Positions 1-12,129 of a DNA stretch of 64,000 bases are shown here, piece by piece. The stretch lies in contig NC_045145.1 of the NCBI RefSeq assembly GCF_008831285.2, positions 13,780,040 through 13,844,039 of the forward strand, given 5' to 3'. A program made the translations under genes and the position numbers. This DNA comes from Nymphaea colorata. Its lineage: Eukaryota; Streptophyta; Magnoliopsida; Nymphaeales; Nymphaeaceae. Below the pieces are notes generated by a model that saw only the letters and a list, made by a program, of their open reading frames with translations, had not been told where the DNA came from and ran no database searches. Numbering within the stretch: the first letter of the stretch is position 1; each line of letters opens with the position of its first letter.

Positions 1-2740
1 CGCAAGTATGACTTTGTCCATACCCAAGATCCCCGAACTTCTCCAATGAATTCCCAATATATTCAACGTCTTTATCCAAACCCCTATTATAGTGATCATC
101 TAGAGCAAAGTTCCATCTCTGCCCTTTTACTTGAGAGATGTCATCCGTCATCTGCATTTCTGGTACAGCTCCTTTTAAGAGTCCAGTATCTGGCATAAGC
201 TCAAGTCCCCCATGTATTTCTCTCCTCGAGATGCTTCTTCCCCCAGGAACTGCATTGCTATTTAGACTACTATCTTGCGCAGACAACGATGAATTGCTGC
301 CATTGTTATACACATCCCTTCTCCAAGAACCTGCACTTTTTGTTCTCTCTGCGCCAACAGCATAACCATTCTTTGAAGACTGAGGCCTAGAGGCTGTACC
401 AGAGGATCGATTAAGGCTTGATGACTCAGAAGATGCAGAGCTAGTTAGCCTCTCGACCACCCTCTCACTGTCTTCCCACTCAACTGCAGCAATAGCATTT
501 GAGTGTTTTTTTTCTTTGTATGAAATAGGCACACAGTTATCAGATGCTGTCTTCAATGTTCCATTGCTTGAAGGATCAGCTTGCCTCCTTGCCATCCTAG
601 CTTCGAGCTCCAAAAGCTTTTGTCTAGCAGCTTCTTTCCTTCTCTCTTCCTCCAGGAACATCTGCCTCTTTTCCTCCTCACGAGCTCTCTTCTGCTCCTC
701 AGCTCTTTTAGCAGCTTCCAACCTCTCCTGCTCTGCTCTCCAAGCAGCTTCCCTGGCCTCTTCTTCAAGCTTTCTTCTCCTTTCTGCTTCTTCCCTAGCA
801 AGCCTCTCCCTCTCCTCTTCTTCTTTTCTTGCAAGCTCCAGGGCCTTTGCCTGCTCCTCAAGCACCCGCTGGCGCTCCTGCTCTTGCATTTTTTGGACCC
901 GCTCAAGTTCGGCCTCAAATGACTCCCTAATTGGATCATAAAAGTCGGCAGCCTTTAGTACATCCTTCTTCCGCTTGACTACTTTTATATCAGGAGCAAA
1001 AGGATCTCTACCATCAAAAGTAGAACTTGTAACATCTTTCATGAAAGAATCCTCAACATATGATTTCCCATTATGTGCAAATAAACGCTTTTCCTTGCCA
1101 AAACTAAGAATTGGATCATTAATTGGGAAACCTTTCGTTCCCAGAGAAAAAGAGGACCTAGACGTCATATTATTTTGGACAGCAGCACGGGTTGAACCTC
1201 TAAGCCAATTGGGAGGATCAGTTCGCTTGCTCTGAGAACCTTGTTCAGTCCCCCTGCCACCAACTGCTTCCGTGGAGTGGCTCCCCTTCTGACCAATCTG
1301 TCCATATGAACCTGTGGTAGAAGACTCTTTTAACCTAGCAACCGGGAGCACATTGGCAGACAAACCAGAACCATCCCAAGCACTCTCCTTAGTTGATGCC
1401 TGCAATGAGTTCCTCCCTCGCTCAATCTTATCCCTTGTGATACTTGAAGTTAGCGGTGGCCGTGGCTGCGTATGACCCCCTACAGTCTGATCCACTTGTG
1501 CATCTCTAGCAGAGTGACCATCTTTTCGAACAGATAAGCCTTTCCACAAGTATTCGTCTCTCCCATTTCTGTTGCCCGGTAGTTCCCTGCCATACGTGTC
1601 TCCTTTGATTGCGTCCCTTGGTGCAACTCTCCCTGCATCAAGAAGAGTGGTGTCCCAAACATTTCGATCCGAAGCTGATGCATTCAATGAGCTACCCTTG
1701 TGAAACGAGTACAGATCAAACCCACCATTGCTACTACTACCACGGGGTATTGCAGGCCACGGAGCATCAAATTCTCTTTCCCTACCATGAATCTCGCTTC
1801 TTGAGAAACCATGATCTCGGTTGTGTTCGGGCCGGTAACTGGTGTCGCGCTCATCATCCGCCCAATCGTAAGAGTGACTCAATCTGACCATCGGTAAGGG
1901 GCTAGGCAGTACGCCTTCATCCTTCCTTGTCTGCACGACATCATTCAGAACTGCCGACTTCCTATCTGGCCCACCATTGTCACCTGAGCTACCAGCATTA
2001 GCTCGATGCTTCATCTGGGGGCGCATAGCCAACGAGAGCGACAAATCTGACACTCCATCAAGGGGCTCCGAAACCTGCTCCGTTGATGCGGCATCATTCT
2101 GTTTTGTCTTCTGCTTCTGCAGCAACTTCTGCCGCAAGAGGGATTGACCCGGCAGAGATGCTTGAAGTGAAGGAAAGTCTTCGCCTCGAAGCACAACCGC
2201 TTTCTCAACGATCTGAAGCCCATCAGCAGGAGGAACCGCCACCTCAACTCCAGTAGCCCGAGCGCCTGGTGGAGTGTAAACACCAGGCCTACCATTCGCA
2301 TCCTCCCTTCCGGAACCCACCAAGCGATGTCCAGCCGGCAAACCAGCAGATGCGATTTTTCCTGGCTCCGGAAGCGGCCCTGCCTGGCCCTCACCATTCC
2401 GTAAAGGATGCGGTTTCATCCATCCCATACTAGATGAAGTGGAGCCCAACCCAGGTCCAGCAACGCCAACCAGGCTGCTGGAAGATGGATCAGCCTTCTC
2501 ATGCTCCTTCCTTAAAGACGGCAGGTTCATGGGGGGTGGTACCGCGAGGCGAGGGCCCTTTTGCCCGGGGGAACCCAAGCTTCTGGGCCTGGAAAGAACA
2601 ACCATACCGCCATGGCCGGAAGGTCGCCCTCTTCCACCACCGCCGCCCAACCCATTCCCACCGTTCAAAGAGCTAGGCTTCCCGTAAGATTTGTTCAGGT
2701 TCACAGAGACGAACTTGCTCCCAACGCCCGGGTTCGCCAT
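1..2740 (-). CDS. BAT2/PRRC2 N-terminal-type protein (MOS1-related), 5' part, runs off the window
   Basis: One open frame of 913 codons runs from an ATG at 2740 to the window edge without a stop. The protein opens with MANPGVGS followed by KFVSVNLNKSYG, the signature of BAT2 (PRRC2) N-terminal domains. Gly- and Pro-rich low-complexity sequence follows, then a conserved block around residues 180-195 (AVVLRGEDFPSLQ). A long charged coiled coil rich in E/R/K/A spans about residues 609-717. From knowledge of the family, this resembles the plant AT3G50370-type proteins, related to MODIFIER OF SNC1 1. MOS1 has been linked to control of an immune-receptor gene, but a molecular role for this branch is not established. 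The domain order and start are seen; the function is inferred from the family. The C-terminal part is missing because it lies outside the window. Confidence 0.8.
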   Translation of the reverse strand, partial: MANPGVGSKFVSVNLNKSYGKPSSLNGGNGLGGGGGRGRPSGHGGMVVLSRPRSLGSPGQKGPRLAVPPPMNLPSLRKEHEKADPSSSSLVGVAGPGLGSTSSSMGWMKPHPLRNGEGQAGPLPEPGKIASAGLPAGHRLVGSGREDANGRPGVYTPPGARATGVEVAVPPADGLQIVEKAVVLRGEDFPSLQASLPGQSLLRQKLLQKQKTKQNDAASTEQVSEPLDGVSDLSLSLAMRPQMKHRANAGSSGDNGGPDRKSAVLNDVVQTRKDEGVLPSPLPMVRLSHSYDWADDERDTSYRPEHNRDHGFSRSEIHGREREFDAPWPAIPRGSSSNGGFDLYSFHKGSSLNASASDRNVWDTTLLDAGRVAPRDAIKGDTYGRELPGNRNGRDEYLWKGLSVRKDGHSARDAQVDQTVGGHTQPRPPLTSSITRDKIERGRNSLQASTKESAWDGSGLSANVLPVARLKESSTTGSYGQIGQKGSHSTEAVGGRGTEQGSQSKRTDPPNWLRGSTRAAVQNNMTSRSSFSLGTKGFPINDPILSFGKEKRLFAHNGKSYVEDSFMKDVTSSTFDGRDPFAPDIKVVKRKKDVLKAADFYDPIRESFEAELERVQKMQEQERQRVLEEQAKALELARKEEEERERLAREEAERRRKLEEEAREAAWRAEQERLEAAKRAEEQKRAREEEKRQMFLEEERRKEAARQKLLELEARMARRQADPSSNGTLKTASDNCVPISYKEKKHSNAIAAVEWEDSERVVERLTSSASSESSSLNRSSGTASRPQSSKNGYAVGAERTKSAGSWRRDVYNNGSNSSLSAQDSSLNSNAVPGGRSISRREIHGGLELMPDTGLLKGAVPEMQMTDDISQVKGQRWNFALDDHYNRGLDKDVEYIGNSLEKFGDLGYGQSHTC

Positions 2741-3048
2741 TCGCAGATGGCTGCGCTCCGCCACAGCATGAAAAATCACCGACGGCGAAGCCGGCCTACC
2801 CCGACCACCCTCGCAACCGAATGAATAGATAGACCCCGCCCCTTTATGCCCTAAATCTAGGGACCAAACCACCAAAAACCCCTGGAAGCTACTATTAAAA
2901 CCCTAATTAGGACGCAGAAGCGAAGCTGCAAATAGCCAGCCAAATAGAGAATCCACACCAATAACAGCACCTTCTGGATCTCGACACTTTGGACTCGGTT
3001 GTGCGTTTCGGAGCGAAGATCAAACCTTACCGGATCGACTATAGAAAC

Positions 3049-3160
3049 CCCACGACAGAAGCAAACGGAAACAGAAACAGGAATCGAACAAGGGAAGAAG
3101 GAGAGGCAGAAGGGTGAATGAGAGGGAGGGAAGAAGATCGGGGCAAGGGGAAATAGGATT
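3049..3160 (+). repeat. Duplicated leader segment, copy A
   Basis: This stretch within the leader intron of the BAT2-type gene recurs in direct orientation at 6844-6955 with about five differences over 112 bp. It begins with CCCACGACAGAAGCAAACGG in both copies. Copy A sits in a gene leader and copy B in intergenic DNA, so A is the likely source. Confidence 0.85.
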
Positions 3161-3319
3161 TCGGGGAGAGCGGAAGGGCCGTACCTCTGGAGGAAAACGT
3201 TGCTTCGGGTTCTGGAAAATGGCGGCAGCGGAGACGAGGATCGGATGGAATGATCCTAAGCAACGTTGCCCTTCGCAGAGAGAGGAAAAAAAATTGGGCC
3301 TTTTCTTGGCTTCCTGGCC

Positions 3320-3320
3320 C

Positions 3321-3371
<51 letters not shown>
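3320..3371. repeat. CT/GA microsatellite
   Basis: About 50 bp of CT dinucleotides with a single interruption, at the 5' end of the BAT2-type gene. GA/CT runs are common at plant transcription starts. Confidence 0.9.
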
Positions 3372-3373
<2 letters not shown>

Positions 3374-3400
3374 AAAAATAGAATAGAATAAAGCGGAGAA

Positions 3401-6400
3401 TCGGAGTGCTTACAAGGTGAACCCATTTTACCCCTCCCTTGGAATGTAAAAGATGATAATCTTTTTTCTTTAATGTTGTAACTTCAAATTTCATCTCATT
3501 TGAAACCAAGAACAATTTGTAACTCCAATACACATCAGCCCAAATCGGCTCGTATTGGGGGATTCTTTGTTTTCCCATTTGAAATTTCAATCAATTAGTC
3601 TTATAATATAGCTACGAGACCTATATCACTACTAAGTGAACGAGTGAATGATACGAGACCTATATTTTTTATATTAATATCTATTTTTATATCACTACTA
3701 AGTGAATATCTCTTGACCTTATATTAATTTCGACCAAACATACAAATTTTACCTGTCATTGCGTGAAGATGATTTTTGTATTTCACAAGGAAGGAAAGAA
3801 AAATGGTTTGAAAGGAGGAGGAAACATAGTGTTTGCAGATTTGCAGAGACGTTTGGTGTGATGTTACCTGTCATAGATAAACAAACAGTTTGAATTCATT
3901 ACATTATCTGCAATCCCTTCCTCTAAGTGAATGATCATTAGCATGACCAAATCTGGAAGTAATGAAGAGCAGATTGACTCATTTGTTTTCACCAGTCAGA
4001 TGGTTATAAAACTTCCTGATGATAAATAAGCAAGCATGGATTCTAGATTATCCTTATAATCTCAGGTTCATATTAACTCTGTAGAATACCTTGAAGTTAA
4101 AGCAACTAGCACTCCCAAAAAAGATTGGTTTATGATGTTAGCAAACGAGCGAGTGTCTAATTGCAGTGCGGAATGACGATCCATACACCATTGCATTGCG
4201 CGTGGTGTTTTTAGTCCATTGGAGCATCTTCCTTGTTCGAAAATCCTGACTTAACTTGATTTTCGTCATGGCTCTATTACTCTCACCAATCACTCAGGAG
4301 AGGCCTCCACTACTCGCTCACAAAGTAAAACTTTGTAACTTACAGTTTAGTGTTTCTTTACCATATCTACTAGTCCATGTATGTGATGTATTCTTGTTAT
4401 TTGTTTAACTGTTAATAATTAACTGTACTCAATATTCAACAGAAATTGGTTTGAGAGACACCCTTAAAATCCAAGTTTTTGCCATCCAAACGAAAACCAT
4501 GTTTGCAAAGAAAAAACCTGGTTTTTGTATTGGCATCCAAACTCATAACCAGGTTTGGAGGGCATGTCATCCAAACAGAGGCCCTAAAATGTTTGGCGAC
4601 CAAAACACACCGCTGTAATGTTTTATTCTCAAAGGTCGGAAGCACCCCCTTCAAATTTTTAAAAATTCAAAAATTTGTATATAAATTTTAGTTTATTCTA
4701 TATAAAAAATTTAAATCGGCTCTTGTTAAAATTTTGAAACTATAGTTTGGCATTAAAGACCAATGTTACATAATTGCACATTGAGTTCAAGAAAAATCAA
4801 ACTGCACGTCATTTCTGCACTCCCGTAAAATAATCTTGGAAGTCATACTTTTCAAGAGAAAATGTAACTGTTGTTTCAAAAAATTATAGCCCCCCATCTT
4901 TGACGTCTATAAGAATGTGTGCGTGTAATTCAGATTCAGTAATTTAAGATTTTTATTTTAAGTAAATAAGTAATGAGATCCATGCCACACGATCTTTCGT
5001 AGTAGTGGGTAACTGTTGGGTACCTAGCTCCAGTAGGGCTGTGCTCGGGCCAGGACAGCTCTGGCCGAGCGTCTTCTGCTGGGTCTGGGTAACCAAGGGT
5101 CGACTCCTGTTTGCATGATTCCTTTTTCCGTTCCGCCGAAGGCCCATTTTCGTCTCCCTCTCTCCGTGGGACATGGCTGACTTCCATCGGGCCCGAACTT
5201 CTGCGGAGGAACAACATTAGATGTGATGAAATGCGGCACGCTATCAACACCAGGCCAGGGTCGATAGGTGCGGCGATGTAAAAGTCTTTCTCAACTTTGT
5301 TGTCGGTTGGGTAGTGTACACGAGTTTACTTGATTTGTGAACTCAGCCAGGATCTTGGTCAGACTAAGTCCCTAAGTTAATTAGGTCATGCTACATCGAG
5401 AGGCATCTGTTCCATCAAGAGGCAGAAATTGGTATTATCCAGTAAATCTCTGGTGGGCTTTGCCCTTCTCCTCATTCAAGCAATGGGTTTCTTCCGACCT
5501 GATTTTTCATGTATACGGTTGCCTTTAACCTAAACCCATCTGCAACTTTAAGGCCAAACCAGGTTTAATTGCCAGGGTAGCCTTTTTCGTCACTGTAGAA
5601 AAGCAATCAAACGCTCGGTTTTGAAATGCAAATGCACCATCATGGGTGTAAACTCAATTAGGAGCATCATTGTGCAGTGAAACATGGGCTAAGTCACATT
5701 CCTTACTCTGAGAAAATGGTGTTTCCTAATTCCGACCACTGCATTGTGCGTATTCGCTAAGTTGGCATGTCGTGCAACTTAGCTTTGGTGTAAGATGAAT
5801 GCACATTCAGCGGGCATAATCATATTCATTTTTGCATTTATGGGGCACAAATCTCATCATTAGAAATATTTTAAAGAAGTCAGTAGCAAGATATAGGAAA
5901 TTTTCTATATGCCAAAGAATAAAAAAATGTATAGCAAATAGACTTTCAGGGGACACAGAAGTAACGAAATTTCCATCATTGATTTGATTTCGTTTTGACA
6001 GCTCTTATTCTACCCGACCATATTTACATGGATTTCCTGCTTTACAGAGAAGCATTTTTCATATTTGACACCTGCTACTGCTTGCGTCGACATTCACTAT
6101 GGTTTTGATAAACTTCGTGATTTTCCTAAATCATACTCATCACCAGGCGAACATAAGTTTGCAAACCAAATTAGTTAATCATGTGCTCCCTTTATTCCCT
6201 TGCAATGTTTCACCTCAGTTCTATGTTAACTCGTGCAGCGAATCAATTCCGTAGATCACATTTCGAGTGATTAGTCTATTTATGCTAAGTCAAGATAAGC
6301 AGCGCAAAAGAGTGTTGATCTCAAGAAGAGTAAATTGAGAGAAATTGCCTGTTAATTATTGCAGCTTCAATCGTTAATAAGTTGATCTCTACATGCCAAA

Positions 6401-8576
6401 TGGGGTTAGGCTCTTCAACGAGCCAAACAAAGTACAGAAGTCGTCCAAATTCAGCTTTGTTTAGCTCATTCGGGTTTGATGAAAATTGCATCCCAATAGA
6501 TACATGACAACAAGGATACCCTTTTATCATCTTCTCCTTTGCTTTCAAGTATTCCAATTATATAACCATATTTTTATTAGTATATACAATCCTACCAATC
6601 AGTTTTTGCTTTGTAAAGGAGGGAAAAAAAATCTTTATAAACTTTGCCCACATAATAACCAAATTTGACACTGATTGACATTAATAATGAAAGATTGGAA
6701 AAACAAATTAAAAAATGGATAATATGGATTGTCATAATAAGTGAAGATGATACAATCCAAAGTTTACTAAAGACAACAACTTTTCTCTGTTTAAAAAAAA
6801 ATGATTTATTTTCATATTTCCCCTCCATTTTTTTATTTGGTCACCCACGACAGAAGCAAACGGAAACAGAAACAGGAATCGAACAAGGGAAGAAGGAGAG
6901 GAAGAAGGGCGAATGAGAGAGAGGGAAGAAGATCGGGGCAAGGGAAACATAGGATGATTGCTTATTTGTGGCCGATTTGCCAGTGAGATGCACCGTGGCC
7001 GTCGAACAGATAATATTGAAAACATGCAGTAGTTGAAACTTAAAAGGTAAAGGGTAGTCTAATTCCAAGTTACCATCAACAGGCAGACCACACATAACCC
7101 TAATTCCATATATGGTATAGCAAAGAGCATGAAGATGCACTCTTTTTTTCGATAAAAACTTGACACAAAATCAAATGATTGGAACAAGCTGGAGTAGGAT
7201 AGCAGTGCGTAGCATAACTAACACTTGTAGCCATCACCACCTAGGGAACTGACAAAAAAAAAACATGCCTTCTTTCCAAGAAACTCGTCATTTTTCCTCA
7301 AAAATTTCAGGAGCAGATAGGTTGGCTACAGGTAGGTTGCTTCGTAATTGCATACCTTTGCCAAATAAAGATTAAAAGTTCTATTGGGAAGCATTGGAGG
7401 CCCTTTACCCACTTGGTTCCATAATATGAATCATTTCAATGCTGGCTTTTCATTAAGGGCAGAATACGTTGAAAGATATGTAGCTTAAGTAAAAGGAAGA
7501 ATACCTTTGCAGCAAACTACCCTTTCACTTATGCCCAATCCCATCCAGCAGCTTCATCCATATAAATAGCACTATTGCATTTTCATGGACCTGCAGGCCA
7601 GCGATGCACATTCAATCTCTTCAAAAGATGTCACTGTTCACATACCTTCCACTGTTACTGACCTTTGCAGGCCCTACAACATCTCACTAATCCAATGGGT
7701 TGCATTCACAGGCCCTTCACTGTCGATTGAGGTAACCACCAGTGTTGTGGTCTTCCACCTCCGATGCTAAATCAGAGCCTCTTGTGGATTTCTGTTCAAA
7801 CACTACTGTAGAATGCTAAAAGCCTAAGACCCCTGCTACCGATGGTTCCCTAGTTTCTAGATATCTGCCCCCACCCCAAAATGACGTTTTGGGGGTGAAA
7901 AATCATAGAAAAGCATGCCCCCACAAAAGAAAAGCAAAACTTATACATAGGTTTTCCCTCAAGGCGAAATTTTAGCAAGAGCATTAAGGGATCAATAGTG
8001 CAGCTTCGGTCTCCAGAAACCAGCAATTCTGCCAGAAAAAAACTAGGTGGCCTGAATCATGACCATGCCACTAATATGACGCTTCCACAATGATGAAGCT
8101 CTGTAATGGAGGTCTCCGTCAATTTCAAATACCAGAATCTCCAATACAATTGCTGTAATGCCACATGCCAATTCAGTACATATACAATCCACACATACAT
8201 ATGAGGCATGAACCAAGAAAGCACAAAACAAGAAAGCATATGGTGGTTTGCTTGTGATATAAACTGTACTATTGTAAATCGTAAACATTTTATTGATACT
8301 GGATCATCCCATTTATTTTTTACAAGAAAAATATACTCCAGACTGTGATGCTTACGAATGACAGAAAATCATTTCAACCAGATTATTACTTACAAGTAGA
8401 AGACAATTCAAACAGTGACGCACATGAGTAGTGGTTGATTACATAAAAAGAAAAATAACAATACCTAAGAAAATTCAGGACGGGAAATTATTTTCTACAC
8501 CGTGAGGGGGAAGGGCAAGAGAAGCAGAAATGCAAAGACAATTAATTTACAACAAGGTTACAACTGCCTCAGTAGG
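3401..8576. other. Intergenic region, no supported gene
   Basis: AT-rich DNA with only short shadow ORFs, apart from the leader copy at 6844. At 4450-4640 there are repeated CCAAAC/GTTTGG words (CATCCAAAC three times) of the kind seen in decayed DNA transposons, but no clear terminal repeats. A more GC-rich island at 5010-5260 shows no recognisable protein. The last 150 bp before 8577 are probably the 3'UTR of the WEB1-like gene. Confidence 0.5.
6844..6955 (+). repeat. Duplicated leader segment, copy B
   Basis: This is the second copy of the segment at 3049-3160, about 3.8 kb away, in the same orientation and about 95% identical by eye. The flanks do not match, so only this piece was copied. 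No gene starts here that I can recognise. Confidence 0.85.
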
Positions 8577-11298
8577 TTACCTCCTTTTCCTGGCCAATAA
8601 CATGATAATCTTAGGGAACAAAGATTTTTTCTTCTTTTTTGCATTGGGGTCAGGGATCACATTTTCTGCATTATTTTCAAGTGAAAACGCTTTGGAATCT
8701 TGATTTTTGTCATGGTTATGCATAGGTTGGCTCTCCTCAGTACTTTTCCTTGGGCTGCCTACTGCAAGATTTACAACCCCAGAAGCAGACTCATTTGCCT
8801 TCCTTCTCTGCTCGTGCTCTGCCCTCCAGTTCCTTAATTCCTGTTCCACACCTAATTTTCCTTCTTTGGCATGTTCTGCTTTCACCTTTTCCACCGCTAA
8901 TGCCTCCCTTTTTGCACTCAGCTCTTTGCTTGCTGCCTCCAAATTCTTCAAGCTTCTCATCTCAGCCTCCTTGGCTGCATCTATTTCCAACATGGCAGCT
9001 GCCACCCTGGCATTAGCAACCTCCTCTGCCTCATGTGCTTTCTTGCTGAGTTCATAGTACTGCTCCAAGGATAGAGTCACCCCAGATGGCTCATTCTCAT
9101 TCAACATTCTTGAAGCCATTTCGCTCTCATGAAGTGCATTGATTGCTGCTAGTGCTAGCTTCTCTGAAGCCTTGGCTGCCTCTATCTCTTTTGTTGCTGC
9201 ACGAAGCCGGCTTTCTACTGTACTTGCACCAGCCTTGACCAACTCTGCTTCTTCCTTGGCCTTGCATAGGTCTTCCCGTGCTGACACGGCAGATAATTTG
9301 GCCTGATCTGCTTCTTGAGCAGCTTCTTGAAGTGCCCTGGGTAATTCCACCATTTTCTCTCTTGTTTCTTTTTCACTTGTTCGAACTGCTTCAACCTCTG
9401 ACCATGTCTTGGTTAGTTCTGCTTCAAGAGCTGAAACTGTCACATTTGCTATTCCCTCCCTCTGCCTCATTGAGGTAAGTGTAGACTTTTCTTCTTCCAG
9501 CTCTGACTGGAGTGATATTGCCGCAATTCTCAGGCACTCCACTTCCTTCCTTGATTTTTCTATTTGAGCCCTCACATCTTCAAGCTCCTTTGTGGTTGAA
9601 GAGAGAGCAATAAGTGTAGCTCTTTGAGCATTCTTTGCCTCTTCTAGCTCAGCTGTGAGGATCTTTTCTTCTTCAGCACCAGATGTTTCAGAATCCAGTT
9701 TAGCCTCCATATAAGCTGCCAATTCGGCCTTCAAATCAAGCAGTAAAGATGATGCTGTTTCCAGTTTTGTCTTGAGATCCTTGGATGCTGAAAGCTGTTC
9801 TATAAGCTTCTGAGTTTCTTCTTCTGCTGCCTTCATTTCCTTTTCCTGCTTGAGGTCCTCCTGTTTTCTAGCCAAGGCAGCAGAAACTCTGCACTCTTCT
9901 GCCTCCAAATGGGATGCGTGGGCCAACTCGAGGGATTCTTTTGTACTCATCAATTCTAAGGTCAGTTCTTCGACTGTCTTTTCTATTTCCTTTGATGCTG
10001 ATACTGCATCCTCAGCTTTTTTGACAGCTTTGTCTTTCTCTTCAATCAGCGAAATATACTCACTTTTCAGAGCTTCAGTTTCTTCCTTCACTAGCTTCAG
10101 CTCGCTTAATGCTGCCTCATGCCTTGCCTTTGCAGTCTCCAACTGAGCTTTGGCAGCAACGCTAGCTTCATCAGCAATTCCTTGTTTAATTTCTTCAACC
10201 CGCATTTGAGCAAACTGAGAATCTTGTTTTGCTTGCTCCTCTTCAGTATGTGCTTTCTCTAAACCGACTTTTAGTTCTTCAATGAATCTCTTGGTGCTCT
10301 CAAGCTCCTGAAGAACTTGTTTCTTTTCATTTTCAGCAATTTCCAGCTCCTTCTTGCATTCTGGAATTCCCTTTTGTACCTTCTCAAGTTCAAGCTCCAC
10401 AAACCGCCGTCTCTGACACATGAAAGCGAAAACCATTGTCAGTTATCTAAAAGTTAGTTATTGTCATAGTATATACAACATGGAATTTAAAAACTAGGAT
10501 ATCTCTCCCTCTTGGTTTAAAATTAAAATGCCACCACCAATCAGCAACGACCTCTCAAGCAGAAGTCCACAAATCATGGCAAACAAGCAAATTAAATTAG
10601 CAAAATGATGATTCATATACCTCCATTGTCTTCATTTTGTGGGCTTTAAAGTCAGCAATTTCCCCAAACTTGGTCACAGCTTCCCTCACAGATTCAAAAG
10701 GTGCTGCTGTGTCAACAAGAGCCCTGTGAGACTCCACCTGTCTAGGACTGCTGACAGACAGATTGAAGACTAATGAACTTTCAGATGGCTTTACAAAAAT
10801 CTCTTCTTGGGGTGGCAACTCGTGTAGGCTCCCTGTATCAAAATGATCCTGCATGGTTTCTGACTCTTTCGAGATTATAGGTCTCCCATCAGTGTCTCCA
10901 TCAACACTAGTTACAACAATACTCCCATCTCGTTCCTCTTCAGGTTGCACCCAATGGTTGCACACCTCAGGTTTATTGTTGCCCAAAGCTTGAGTAGATA
11001 CACTATCATATACCTCTGATTTTTCTGCTGCAATGCCCTCAGCTGAAGCCATCGTTTGTTCTTCCGATGATGTCAGCTTAGCTCCAACATCACTTAACAC
11101 CATGGCATCAGGTGTGGTTTCTGAAGTCGATGCTTCATATTCTTTTACTGTCACTTCCTCATGCTCTTTTTCACCATTAGTTACTGGAGACGGAGTGCCT
11201 GAAGGAGCAGAATCACTTGGGTATTCTTGAGATGGTGAAAAAGTGGTAATGAAAGCACTGGTTGGAGATCTCTCTTCCTCAGTGTGTTTCTCTTCCAT
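8577..11298 (-). CDS. WEB1: WEB1-like coiled-coil protein for chloroplast photorelocation (DUF827/WEMBL family)
   Basis: Two coding exons, 11298-10621 and 10412-8577, join in phase 0 across a 208-bp intron (donor GAG|GTATAT, acceptor GTGTCAG) to give 837 aa; Arabidopsis WEB1 is about 807 aa. Residues 1-180 are a low-complexity acidic head. A conserved lead-in ([20 protein letters not shown]) near residue 190 precedes an almost uninterrupted coiled coil from about residue 227 to 770. The last 20 residues are strongly basic ([10 protein letters not shown] and ARKRR). In Arabidopsis, WEB1 works with PMI2 in the cytosol to control chloroplast movement and chloroplast-associated actin under blue light. 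Family membership is clear from length, exon layout and lead-in motif. WEB1 itself versus a WEL paralogue is not certain. Confidence 0.85.
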
Positions 11299-11799
11299 TT
11301 CCTTTACGATGAACTCTTCAAGGAAAACAGTTTACCACCGTCTGCAGTTTGAAAGTAATTCAAGATGTCACCATGTTAACTACTAACTTGATGGCATAGA
11401 AAGAAGACAACCAGTAATTGGTTTCCTATTTAGGGGCATCATACTTTAATTGGCAATTCTAAGAGACAATTGTAAAAATATAGAGTAAAGAAAGCAATGT
11501 TTGTACCTAAGCTTTTTCTTCTGAGGAAACAGCATTTCCTTGTAACTAAGAAATAAATTGTGTGAAAAAGCATTCCTAACACTTAAACCTGAAGCATAAA
11601 CAGAATGGTACAAAATACTTCAACAGTTGAGCCATTATCATCATGAATAAGGTAAGCAGCCAAGATAACAAGACAACAATCCAACAGTGCGAACAAGGCA
11701 TCAAGGCTATCAAGCTATGTTACATAAGCGGCATGTTCAAATATGATATGGATGTGGAGACTGTTGTGAGGCAAATTGAAAAAATTTGGCTGCAGGGTC

Positions 11800-11829
11800 T
11801 ATATATATACACACACACACACACACACA
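11800..11829. repeat. AT then AC microsatellite
   Basis: A short (AT)n tract followed by about ten AC units, in the putative leader intron of the WEB1-like gene. Confidence 0.9.
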
Positions 11830-12088
11830 GAGAGATAGGGATTCATTTATCAATAAATTTTTATCTTCCATTTGAACTGATTACTATAATCCTTTTAGTT
11901 TCCTTAGTGGGTGCAATTGCTATGGCTCGCCGGGAACTTATATACATACATATACATGCCATCCAAAAGGTACGTCCGTTGTCCATTGTGACTACAATAA
12001 CTTTTCTTACATAACAGGTCATGAACAAAGCTTAATTTTTATAAAGGAATTAAATGAGTGGCGGATATAGTAGAACAATTTTGATGGG

Positions 12089-12089
<1 letters not shown>

Positions 12090-12127
<38 letters not shown>
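12090..12127. repeat. AT microsatellite
   Basis: Nineteen perfect AT units with no interruption. Confidence 0.95.

Positions 12128-12129
<2 letters not shown>

Larger units (their letters stand above)
2741..3400 (-). promoter_or_regulatory. Leader, probable 5'UTR intron and core promoter region of the BAT2-type gene
   Basis: On the minus strand a good donor (AG|GTACGG) sits at 3184 and a possible acceptor (GCGCAG) ends at 2751, ten bases before the coding exon's ATG. This suggests a 5'UTR intron of about 434 bp. The intron holds a telo-box-like AAACCCTAAT (plus-strand letters) near 2892 and the segment that is copied at 6844. A long CT run at 3320-3371 (GA on the sense strand) lies upstream of the donor, in the likely transcription start area. 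No clear TATA box was found. The acceptor lacks a strong pyrimidine tract, so the exact intron end is uncertain. Confidence 0.4.

Noticed and set aside
10413..10436. ATG at 10436 as a separate gene start
   Set aside because: It is intron sequence before the acceptor at 10413; the WEB1-like protein continues from the upstream exon.
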